Part shown: piece by piece, positions 38,501 to 48,653 of the stretch
Layout of the letters: each line of letters begins with the position of its first letter
Position numbering within the stretch: the first letter of the stretch is position 1
Origin: Musa acuminata AAA Group
Lineage: Eukaryota > Streptophyta > Magnoliopsida > Zingiberales > Musaceae
Assembly (NCBI RefSeq): GCF_036884655.1
Contig: NC_088335.1
Span: forward strand, 38,962,501 to 39,026,500
Direction: 5' to 3'
Length of the DNA stretch: 64,000 nt
Made by a program: the position numbers and the translations under genes
The notes under the pieces: generated by a model
What the model saw: only the letters and a program-made list of their open reading frames with translations
The model's database searches: none
What the model was told of the DNA's origin: nothing

Positions 38501-40119
38501 GCCTCTACAAGAGTTCATGTCCTTGACCTCTGTCTAAGGAAAGTATTGTACCTCCGCTCCATGTTCCAACTTCTATGCCGGCTCCCTTCATGCGGCTTGG
38601 GTACTTCGCCAAGTTACACCCAAGTTGCTCCGCTCCTCGTTTTTGCATTGAGTTAATGGTGGCCCTCGCGCCCACCATTCCACGGGTCAGCCCTCCCTTG
38701 AGTCCGATCTCCATATCGACTCCAAGTGTGCCTTCATTTGTGTTGCTTTGGGTCGCTCCCACACTTGATCTCGCAATGCATCCACCAATGCATTCTCTCA
38801 AGCGAGATCATACGACGACTCCTCACCGCTTGCTCGGTCCATTGAGCTTCGTGGAGTTGTTGTTTGTTGAGGTACTCCTCAACATGTGCGGTCCGTCCCA
38901 CATGATTCTCCCTCTAAAGAGTCGGGACTTATCCCTCCTGGATAACTGTCCCGTTAGAACAACATCTCTCTTCGTTTCAGAGACCACCATCCCCTTGGAC
39001 AACTCTGATTTGCTGAACAAACTGTGCATTGTTCTGCCTCCTGCAAACGCACTTACTAGATTGCGACTCCACGTCAATACAGCCCCCGCTGCACCACTCA
39101 AGGCCTAGCAACATGCTGAACTCATTGCACACTTCAGACTCCTACGGACGTATCCTTCACATGCCGAAGAGAAAGTTTCAATGCTCTATGGCGCCGAGTT
39201 TCGGTCGCCTTGGGATGGCCGCGAACATTCCATCATCCGTATACAAGCTCATGCATGAGTATCGAATTCTTCGAGTTAGCAATTCCTCTCACCTCTGTGA
39301 GCTTTGCACAACTCTTTCGGTCGCTGAGCAACTCATTCCACCTTGGATGGTCTCATCCTTTACCAAGCGCCTCGCTTGCCTTGAGCACCATCAAGTATAG
39401 TTGTTAACGTTGAGCCGTAGCTCAAACTCAACCATCCGCATTCTTCCAAGCTTGCCTGTTCTCGTGATGCCTCTTGCGTGAAGGTTTGGCCATTCCTCTG
39501 AATGCCAATGTCAAATGCCCGCTCCTCCGAGCGACTCCTTTTCCCTACATCTCCATGCTCGTTTTCCCCCAAACTATCGCGTGTGTGCTGACTGCCCTCA
39601 ACGCAGCCCCGCTAGATCCCCCACGTTTGCATGCTAAGTGTTTCTATGAGTGCTTGTCTCGCTCTGATACCATTTGTCACGGACTTAGCTGGTTTTTCCT
39701 AAGTCGTGCGGCACCCTTGCGTGTCCGTCCGCAAAGGTCAGCCTCCCCGAAGCCTCCCATGTCCCTTAGGACCCACAAAAGAGAGAACGGGTTAGAGAAA
39801 ATACCTCATTCGAGATCCACAAACAAACATTTCCGAAAACACTTCATAGACAATACAAATTACAAACAAACTTTATAAGCTCTGAACAGTTGCACAATAA
39901 AAGGGTAAACTGGTCCATTATAGGTCGAAAATCACTCGCACGTGTCCACATGACACAACATTTATTTACAAGCCTAAAGCGGCCACCAACCTAACTGAAA
40001 TGGGACTATTAAGCCTTCGGTCGTCCCTCTACATGCTGTACAAAGCATGAATATACCAAAAGACAGGAACATACATAAGCATTACATCAAACATTCTGTT
40101 TAGAAGTTTGTCTGTGACA
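35577..40119 (-). mobile_element. Non-autonomous LTR retrotransposon E (LARD-like)
   Basis: 4543 bp with two 445-bp LTRs about 94% identical by eye count, beginning TGTCACGGAC and ending with its exact complement GTCCGTGACA (GTCTGTGACA in one LTR). A primer-binding site next to the 39675 LTR (39661-39672, TGGTATCAGAGC on minus) and a purine tract GTGGGGGAGAAT next to the 36021 end give minus orientation. GACC lies on both outer sides (35573-35576, 40120-40123). The 3.65-kb interior has no gag, protease, integrase or RT motif in any frame I read, so mobilisation would need another element. Confidence 0.85.
36022..39674 (-). other. Interior of element E, no recognised protein
   Basis: Relatively GC-rich, with many medium ORFs on both strands, none showing a known domain. 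On the minus strand several stretches read as a possible decayed protein, for example MADQRFNYSKTVAESSWEPR near the 3' end (36186 downward) and ISGGECHGQTF. Related modules recur inside: GATCATACCTCTGTATGATC-type hairpins at about 37620-37657 and 37855-37892, and CTACGGTACCATGG at about 37201 and 37770. Whether it once encoded a protein is open. Confidence 0.5.
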
Positions 40120-40371
40120 GACCGTTGCATGGACGGGTTCCGTAATACCTGCGTATGGGACGAGTTCTGTGATACCCACGTGTGGGATGGGTTCTGTGAT
40201 ACCCGCGTATGGGATGGGTTCTGTGATGCGCATGCTACCTAGCGTAGTCGCAGATTCACAACGAGGTCAACGGTGACCATTGCTGCTTAGCAATTCTTAG
40301 AAGATGAAGATAATTTTATGCATCGTAAATAAATTTATAGATCTAATATATTTGATCTCAAAAATCGGGCT

Positions 40372-40381
40372 CTGATACCAA
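40372..40381 (-). other. Primer-binding site of element D
   Basis: The minus strand reads CTTACAATTGGTATCAGAGCC across the 5' LTR end, giving the initiator tRNA-Met type site immediately inside the LTR. The site extends a few bases beyond the given coordinates toward lower numbers. Confidence 0.75.
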
Positions 40382-40382
40382 T

Positions 40383-40705
40383 TGTAAGCATAAAATCTAT
40401 AATTCTGTTATATCTGAAATGCGAAAATAACTTATATGCCAAATCAAAATGTATAGATCTAAATTATTACGATGCGTACCTTTTGATGTCATCTTCTCAT
40501 ATATCTCGCACCGTCTGTAAGAAGTGCAAAGAGGAGTAGATCCTTTCTCCTCTTTTCCTATCCTTTCACAGGACCACTAAGATTATCTCCCGAGGAATCG
40601 TTCCGTAAGCGGACTTAATCTATTAGCAAAAATATCTGAACGGAACCCAATTAGTTATTACATTATATATCTTATTCAATTATAAAAGATCCACATAATC
40701 TAACA
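40383..40705 (-). repeat. 5' LTR of element D
   Basis: 323 bp. On the coding strand it begins TGTTAGATTATGTGG and ends GCTTACA. It matches 20783-21346 apart from the tandem expansions there. Confidence 0.8.
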
Positions 40706-41005
40706 GAATGATCCAAGAATTAAGTTTCATTTTGATGGCCAATTAACGTGATATTTTTATCAAATGCTTAAGGGGAGAGAATCTTGTATACTAAAGAAAA
40801 ACTACTCTTTCGTTAGAAGGGGGCAAAAAAGAGGGGTAATATGAGAAGGGAAAGTGTTTCTCATGGATATGTTTAATAGGATAGTAGAAGAAATCTTAAT
40901 AACAGTAAAAATTTACTGGTGACCATTGCAGAACATTTTGTAAGCTGAAACAGGAAGGAAGGGGAGTCTGACTTAAGTTTCTCAAATGTTAAGGCTATAA
41001 ACATA

Positions 41006-41010
<5 letters not shown>

Positions 41011-41039
<29 letters not shown>
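41011..41039. repeat. (CT)n microsatellite
   Basis: Fourteen CT units. The surrounding 40706-41480 has no gene that I recognise and may include the 5' flank of the LINE relic. Confidence 0.9.
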
Positions 41040-41042
<3 letters not shown>

Positions 41043-41489
41043 TTTTGGTTCTCATTTAGGGAATATTTGTGCAGCCAAGCTAGCTCGTGGATAGTTCATG
41101 ATAATGGGAGTGGTAGGTGGAAATTTTTTATTTTTTATTTTTTACAAGCTTATTAGTTCAAACTAATAAGTTCTTTCTTTTTATTGATGGTGATGTGTTG
41201 TGAAAATTCACAAGCTTGAGAGCACCCAATTTTATTCTTTTCTTTTTTTATATATATGTTAAGCCTAATTGTAACCACATATTAGCTTAAAAGTGCCAAA
41301 AAATGGTGAAACTTAGCACTTATATTAACTAAATTGAAGTTGCTGAAAATAAAGAATCGCTGCCGGTGGTGCATTCCGGCCACAGTACTTGTCACCAAAA
41401 GTCCATGTAAAATGCAAGCTTTTTTTCCATCACTCATCACTACCATCTGCAGCATTAGTTCTTACTAGGGAGAGCTGTGAAACCCATGT

Positions 41490-41531
41490 AGGATGAATAG
41501 TAATAGATTTTTTTTTATATTAGAGAAATAA

Positions 41532-41574
<43 letters not shown>

Positions 41575-42760
41575 TTAGATAATTACCAAACTCATCTTAA
41601 ATTTTTTGGATAAAGGTCTCATACTTTCATACATCTAATACGTGAACATTGGAATTATACCATCAGAAATATAATTGTGAGCCCGCATTACAAAGTGAGA
41701 AAAAAATATGATTCATTGATTCATCTCTAATTTATGCATTATAATATTATAATCCTTTTTCATAGACTAAGTATAAAATATATAAGTAAAAAATTAATAA
41801 TCATATCAAATCAAATATATAATTTAATCTTTCATTGGAAGAAGATAATATTCTTTATTAATATGCTTCCATCAGCATATAGATTAATCTTCATAAAATC
41901 TTCCATTAGAATTTAGAATCTTCAATTACAATCTTAATTTATTTTTTTTATTTTTTTTATATTTTTTCCTTGAATAAACTAGCAAACTAGATCAAAATTA
42001 TTTAGTATCTTACCTTATGGCAACTTATAATATGTAAATAACCTCTAACCATTCAAATTTATTTAAATAAGAGATAAAAAAGTTTGCTTTCACCATATAA
42101 AAACTTATCTCAAGTTAATATAATTGAGATATGAATTGACTTTGACGATTGTACATCTTGATTAAATTAAAAGCTTTGATATCAATCTGATGTAAGGATG
42201 AATCGCAATGAAATTTTTTTATAATAAAGGAATCAGAATGAGAGAAAAACAAAAAAAAGACAATAGCTAAAAGATAATAAAAATGAACTTGGATAACTAC
42301 CATACTCATTTCAAGTCTTGATACGGATGAAATCATAGCATCGGAAACATAATTATACCCTCGCACCTATCACATATAAGATGAAAAAAAAAAAAAGTGC
42401 ATTATAATCTTTTAGACCCTTATTATAGGCCAAGAACAAGAAAAATAAAAAAAATTATAATTACATCAAATGAAATATATGATTTGATCTTTCTTTCAAA
42501 GAAGGTAATATTCTTGATTAATATGGTTCCATTATCTTAAAGATCATTTTTCATAAAATCTATCGTTAGGATTTGGAATCTTCAATCTCAATCATAATTT
42601 AAATTTTCTTAATTTTTTTTCTATCTATCTTTTTTGAAATATATTAGCAATTCAGCATATTACCGTGTGAACTTATGATGTATAAAATAAAATTTATCTA
42701 ATTAAATTTATTTAAATAAATAATAGATAAAATTGATTTAGTGTCAAAAACCAAAGCAAA
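41490..42760 (-). mobile_element. Degenerate LTR-like direct repeat pair with very short interior
   Basis: Two diverged ~560-bp copies (about 41490-42070 and 42192-42760) share AGGATGAAT, TACCAAACTCATCT, ATCAGAAATATAATT, CAAATGAAATATAT and CATAAAATCTTCC-type blocks in order. Between them, near 42165-42195, AGCTTTGATATCAATCTGATG resembles a mutated primer-binding site on the minus strand (TTGATATCAAAGC). I infer two LTRs of an element whose interior was deleted. An (AAT)n run lies at 41532-41572. Confidence 0.5.
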
Positions 42761-43356
42761 GAAACATGGCAAACTAAGAGAGATAAAACATGTAGATTGG
42801 TGTTGGGTTCTGATCCTCTTCTCCCCGCAAAAAATTGGAAGAGACAAATGTCTTGTCCATCTCAGTTTGCACACACATCAATTCATGTCTCTCCTCCATC
42901 TGCAGAAGGATACGTTCCAATATGCTTGGGAACAATTCCAGCCATTCTAAACAGCCACTACATTTATGATAGTCGCAGTCCCCCACTATGGATCTTGAGC
43001 CATGCATCACCCAAATTCCAAATCTAACCTGATCTCAAATTGTTGGGAGAAAAACAAAAAATATATATATATTAGGATAAAAAGACAAAGATGGCTTTAT
43101 GGAAGCCAATAATTGGGCCATGCTAATACACTAGTTTGGATAATACTCTTTGGGGTTCGTCCCATGTTATCCATCGACATGTCCCATTATGGGCGTGGCA
43201 CATACCTTAGTAATTAGGCCAGCATTCTTTTCATCCTAGTCTTATTTTGGTCCAATGTATTATGATTGCTTTATGAAAGAATTCTTCGATGTTGTATTTG
43301 GAGCTGCTGGTCAACTTGGGTGTGACAGCGAACCCCGAGATCATCTTGTACTACAT
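42761..43356. other. Intergenic, no gene recognised
   Basis: Short ORFs on both strands at 42740-43030 overlap each other and match no family that I know. Nothing else stands out. Confidence 0.5.
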
Positions 43357-44290
43357 GGATATTAAAGCACCGTCTTGATCTTGACCGTTGAGATGGGTGC
43401 TTTAATATTCGTGGCTGCATGGATTGCTGGCTCACTCGAACCGCCTCATGTCACGCTCAAATACTACAATCATCGTGTATGTGGATATTAAAGCACCGTC
43501 GTCCTGATCACGACTATTGACATTGCCGCTTTAACAATCGTGCGTGCATTAATCTTTGGCTCATGTGAACTGAACTGACTGACGCCCGAATCATACACCA
43601 ACTCAAAATCATCGTTGCACGGATATTAAAGTATCATCGTCCTGATCTCTTCTATTATTTGAGATTGGCGTTTTAATAGTCATGGCCGCATGGATTTGTT
43701 GGCTCACTCGAACCAAATATCAACTCATAATCATTTTCTGCGTGGATATTAAAGCACCGTTGTCCTGATCCCCATCGTTGAAATGGACACTAACAGTCTG
43801 TGCGCGCATGGATCGCTGATCACTGGCTGACTCGAACTGGGTCACACCCAGATCAAATACCAACCGATAATCGTCGTGCCGCGTGGATATTACAGCACCG
43901 TCATCCTCATCTCGTCCGTTGAAACGAGCGCTTTAACATATAGTTGCTGCCTCGATCGAACCTCCTCACGCCGGGATCGAATTCCAACTCGTAGTCATCG
44001 CGCGCGTCCATATTAAAGCAATGTTGTCCTGATCTCTACCGTTGCGACTGACGCATTGACAATCGTGCGCGAATGGATCTTCGGCACACTTGCAACCATC
44101 GCATTCTCGGATCAAATTCCATATCATAATAATCATTGCGTGCGTATATATTAAAGCACCGTCGTCTTGATCTAGACGTTGAGATTGGCGCTTTAACAGT
44201 TGTGCGGGCATGGATTGCTGTCACACTCTGTACCGCCTCATGCCGGAATCAAATGCCTACACACCGCAAGGGATGGCAATTTAACCGCCC
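43357..44290. repeat. Seven-unit tandem array with alternating 123/141-bp spacing
   Basis: Units start at the motif GGATATTAAAGCACCG (or a variant) at about 43357, 43483, 43621, 43744, 43885, 44008 and 44146. The spacings are 126, 138, 123, 141, 123 and 138, so pairs add to about 264 bp. Each unit has ATTAAAGC...GCTTTAA as an inverted repeat around a 20-30 bp loop; in unit 1 the arms ATTAAAGCACC/GGTGCTTTAAT are perfect. Units also share CATGGATYGCTGGCTCACTCGAAC. The array ends about 430 bp before the ABCF1 start codon. Confidence 0.85.
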
Positions 44291-44506
44291 ACGTTGTCTC
44301 CACTACCGACGAACGATGGAGATTATTTTATATCAATACGTGGACGGTGGATTAAGTCACCGCATCACAATGTTAATGCAAATATTTACAAATAAAGCAC
44401 TATGAGCCTACAAATGGCCGCAATTGGGAAGCTATCGAACAAATTGGCAATTGCAATAAAACGGCGATCCTCACACAAAAGTTGGAACCCTAACTGCGGG
44501 AGCTAT

Positions 44507-44700
44507 CGATTCATTCGTTTGGAAAGTTTTCTTTTCTTGTAAAATTTGGTTGAATTTGGTGGATTGTTCGTCTCCGTTCGTCTCCACTCCCACGCCGCCT
44601 TCCGATCCCTTTCTCCCCTTCGAACTACCGATTCATTCGTTTGGAAAGTTTTCTTTTCTTGTAAAATTTGGTTGAATTTGGTGGATTGTTCGTCTCCGTT
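44507..44700. repeat. Exact 72-bp direct duplication in ABCF1 5' leader
   Basis: 44507-44578 and 44629-44700 are identical by eye (CGATTCATTCGTTTGGAAAG...GTCTCCGTT), offset 122 bp. The second copy ends 18 bp before the ABCF1 ATG. Apparent ORFs here are artefacts of the duplication. Confidence 0.95.
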
Positions 44701-44718
44701 TGCGACTCGAGCACCTGG

Positions 44719-47700
44719 ATGGTGTCGGACGCGAGCAAGAAGAAGGCGGCGGCCAAGAAGGCCGCGGCGGCAGCGAAGAGGGGAGGGAAGTCCTCTGCCA
44801 CGTCGTCGAAGGCGACCGCCGGGGTGCCGAACGGGGCGGCTGTGGAGAAGCTCACTGATGGAGCTGGATCGCTGCGGATCTCGGATCGGACCTGCACTGG
44901 TGTACTCGCCTCGCATCCCCTCTCCAGAGATATCCATGTAACTTTTTTCCCCCTCTCCTCTATTGGTTTGTAAAAATTAGATTTTGTTCCCTCTCGGATA
45001 AGCCGACACTTACCTAGTAAGTGAAAACAAGGCACGTTAATGTGAAAGATCATCAGTTTGTTATTATAAACTCAACTAGGGTTTGAGTTTGAAACTCTTA
45101 AGTGAAAATGAGATTCTCTTGGATGATGAGGTACAATTTTCCAGGACACGAAAGTCACTTGCAGAAATATGTTGTTTGCAGCTCGTAATGTGATTGGAAC
45201 ACAATGCTTATTCAAGTATTTTGGGTCATGTGCTAGTATTTTCTATTTAGTATGAGAAATTGCTGATTACGAACAGATAGTCAATGCAACATAACTTTTC
45301 TGCAAGTTAGATGACTTTAAATTACTACAATATTTCATTTCCTCCATGAATCATGTTGTGAATCCTCTTCGAATGACCTATACAATTAGGAAATTCCTGG
45401 AGTTCTTAAAGATTCCGTGAATTGTGTTGTGAATCCTCTTTGAATGACCTATCCGATCAAGAAATTCCTGAAGTAGTGCTAGGTTTTATACTATTAATTG
45501 GAAGGTTTCAAAAGTGACCTTAATGAAATGAGGAGTCTGATGCAAGTGAAAAAGATAATCATAATGTTGTTTGTTCTGCAGCAATTTTTAGAAGAGATGC
45601 ATCTTTAAGGATGAAGTAACTGAAGAATTTGTTTAGTCAGATTGTTGATGCAATAATGCTTATTCCTAGTAGTTGACATGACTGCTGCTCTTAATATTTT
45701 CATTATCTGCTCTAGCACACTCTTGTTTTTCCTTATTTTATTATTATTAAAAGCAATATGGTATACTTTTGGTGGGTTCATTGTCCCACTTGCAAGTTGA
45801 GAGGTGAGATATTTCATCCATTTGGAATTTTTGAATCATCATTGACTTATTTAAGATAGCATTGATATTTATTTTATCACTTGAATATAAGTAGGTGCAT
45901 GGAACTATGACTAGAAGCTTTCTGGACTCCATTGTTGTGGTACTGAAAAGATGATTAAGTTAACAAATTTGTTGCTTTTGCCATATCTTTTGTTAGCTAT
46001 GAATTTATTCAACTTTCACTTTATAAACCTTGGATTTTTGTCATTCTAATGGATTGCAAATTGTGTACATTCCAGATTGAGTCCTTATCATTAACCTTTC
46101 ATGGGCATGACCTTATAGTGGATTCTGAGATGGAGCTCAACTATGGCAGGTATTGTATGTCAACATCTACTCTTTAATATTAGAGTTGGAATTGATACCC
46201 TGGTTTGTTGATTGTCGTAATTTGTTCTTCTTGTAGGCGCTATGGTTTGTTGGGACTGAACGGCTGTGGGAAGTCCACTCTCCTCTCAGCAATAGGATGC
46301 AGAGAGCTACCCATTCCTGAGCACATGGATATATATCACCTTACCCGAGAGATTGAAGCTTCAGATATGTCTGCCCTGGAGGCTGTCATCAATTGCGATG
46401 AAGAAAGATTGAGATTGGAGAAAGAAGCTGAAATGTTAGCTGCTGAGGTTTGTTCATAGGCATCAATATACATTACAGATAACGACTAGTTTATGTACAT
46501 TATTAGTAATTTTTTATTTTAATTTTTGATTCCTCATAGGATGGTGGTGGTGGAGAAGCTTTGGATCGCATCTATGAGCGGTTGGAAGCAATAGATGCAT
46601 CCACAGCTGAGAAGCGGGCTGCTGAGATTTTGTATGGACTTGGTTTTAATAAACAAATGCAAGCAAAGAAAACACGTGACTTCTCTGGTGGGTGGCGCAT
46701 GAGGATTGCATTGGCTAGAGCATTGTTTATGAACCCTACCATCCTCTTGCTTGATGAGCCCACAAATCATCTTGGTAAAGCATCTAGTTCAGCATTCAAT
46801 TTTAGGAAATTAATTTTCTGTTGGTTCTCTTCATGCATGACTTGATAAAGCACCAAATTAGATTTTTCATATGAAGGAATTTTATTTTTCTGTTTGTAAT
46901 GGGCCAATAACCTTCACATTCTATTTTCTTTTTCTTTTTTTGTTTCTTATGGTAGATAATTTCTCATCTGGAACCTTCTGTTAGGTTTGATGGACCATGC
47001 CGACTCTGATTAATGATATCTCAATCTAAAACAAAAGCAGTTCGGCTCAGTTCTCTTGGAGCTTGAGTGGTTGGTATTTTTGATAGGTGCCTCAATTGCT
47101 AGATTTGTTTATGGGTTATCACATGTTTTACATGGACTGTTAAACTATTTAAGTGGTTTGGGCTATAGGGAAGGAAGAACAGTTACTCCTATCAATCCGT
47201 AATGTTATGCTATACCCGAGGAGCATTTGGAAAAAAAAATATTTCATGTTGAGTGCTCCGGTCCTTGTTTTCGTACTTGGTGCCTATCTGCTCGAAGGTT
47301 AATTGGGTGGTGGATACAGCCCACCTCCTCGTACTGTCACTATAAATGTAGTGGTTATTTTCCAAAAGGGTTTCGGAGGCATTGCTTGTATGTAAACTGT
47401 GATCACTTGATCAATCCACAGTCATATATTTATATATATAATTTATCTGGGTCAGTGTTTGGCTCTTTTTCCATAGTTTTGGCTCAGCTTCTGTCGCTGA
47501 AGGAATACACATTTTTTGATAAGTAACACCCCTAATGGTATATACTTTATTATGCGTGAAACTTAGGATTGCTTCTTCTTGTCTTTCTTTTGCAGATTTG
47601 GAGGCATGTGTCTGGTTGGAAGAGACTCTGAAAAAGCTTGATCGTATCTTAGTTGTGGTATCACATTCTCAGGATTTTCTTAATGGTGTCTGTACCAACA

Positions 47701-48653
47701 TCATCCACATGCAGAACAAGAAGCTTAAATTCTACACTGGCAACTATGACCAATATGTCCAGACTCGTGCAGAGCTGGAAGAAAACCAGATGAAGCAGTA
47801 CAAGTGGGAGCAGGAGCAAATTGCTTCTATGAAAGAGTACATTGCTCGTTTTGGTCATGGTTCTGCTAAACTGGCCCGTCAAGCCCAAAGTAAGGAGAAA
47901 ACTCTTTCCAAGATGGAACGCGGTGGACTGACAGAAAAAGTTGTGAAGGACAAAGTGTTGGTCTTTCGCTTCACGGATGTCGGTAAACTCCCTCCGCCAG
48001 TCCTGCAATTTGTGGGAGTAACTTTCGGCTACACTCCAGATAACCTCATTTATCAGAACCTTGATTTCGGAGTGGACCTTGATTCCAGAATAGCACTAGT
48101 AGGGCCCAATGGTGCTGGGAAGAGCACATTGCTCAAGCTGATGACCGGTGATCTTATTCCTCTTGATGGAATGGTTAGGCGGCACAATCATCTTAGAATT
48201 GCCCAGTTTCATCAGCATCTAGCCGAGAAGCTTGATTTAGAGATGTCAGCACTTCAGTACATGATGAAAGAATACCCAGGCAACGAGGAAGAGAGGATGA
48301 GGGCTGCAATCGGAAAGTTTGGACTGTCAGGAAAGGCACAGGTGATGCCAATGAAGAACTTGTCAGATGGTCAGAGGAGCAGGGTGATCTTTGCTTGGCT
48401 GGCCTGGAGGCAACCCCATATGCTGCTGCTCGACGAGCCGACAAATCATCTGGATATCGAGACCATTGACTCCCTAGCAGAAGCACTGAATGACTGGGAT
48501 GGGGGTCTGGTGTTGGTGAGCCACGACTTCAGATTGATCAATCAGGTGGCTGAGGAGATTTGGGTGTGCCAGAACCAAGCGGTGACGGGGTGGAAGGGTG
48601 ACATCATGGATTTTAAGGAGCATCTGAGGAGCAATGCAGGGTTGTCTGATTAA
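44719..48653 (+). CDS. ABCF1: ABC transporter F family member 1 (GCN20-type), soluble ATPase
   Basis: Five exons: 44719-44937, 46076-46149, 46237-46447, 46540-46774 and 47596-48653. All introns are GT-AG and the reading frame closes at 598 residues, near the 595 I recall for Arabidopsis ABCF1. The N-terminus is Lys/Ala-rich and probably disordered ([20 protein letters not shown]). Two nucleotide-binding domains follow without membrane segments: Walker [10 protein letters not shown] (about 104-112), signature FSGGW (about 216), Walker [12 protein letters not shown] (about 240); then Walker [10 protein letters not shown] (416-424), signature LSDGQ (502-506), Walker [12 protein letters not shown] (about 526). 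ABCF proteins act with ribosomes and GCN2-type stress signalling; that role comes from the family, not this sequence. All catalytic motifs are intact, so it is probably functional. The ATG was chosen because it opens the family N-terminus and follows the 72-bp duplicated leader. Confidence 0.95.

Larger units (their letters stand above)
20783..40705 (-). mobile_element. Composite Copia element D carrying nested elements C and E
   Basis: 3' LTR at 20783-21346 and 5' LTR at 40383-40705, both reading TGTAAG...CTAA(C/T)A on the plus strand. The primer-binding site on the minus strand is next to the 5' LTR. Coding order on the minus strand is gag, protease, integrase, [C], integrase, RT, RNase H. 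A 17-bp sequence, GAATGATCCAAGAATTA, flanks the whole unit (20763-20779 and 40706-40722). Removing C and E leaves about 7.3 kb. Confidence 0.85.

Noticed and set aside
36993..39878. Series of plus-strand ORFs in element E
   Set aside because: Plus-strand frames run against the orientation set by the primer-binding site and purine tract, and show no known domain.
42740..43030. Possible small gene at 42.74-43.03 kb
   Set aside because: Overlapping ORFs on both strands of equal length and no recognisable domain or splice structure.
43357..44290. Tandem array as a CRISPR array
   Set aside because: Units are 123-141 bp, diverged throughout and lack the short identical repeat plus unique spacer layout; this is plant nuclear DNA.
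44503..45053. Long antisense ORFs opposite ABCF1 exon 1
   Set aside because: They owe their openness to the GC-rich, repeat-containing first exon and the 72-bp duplication; ABCF1 on the plus strand has full family support.
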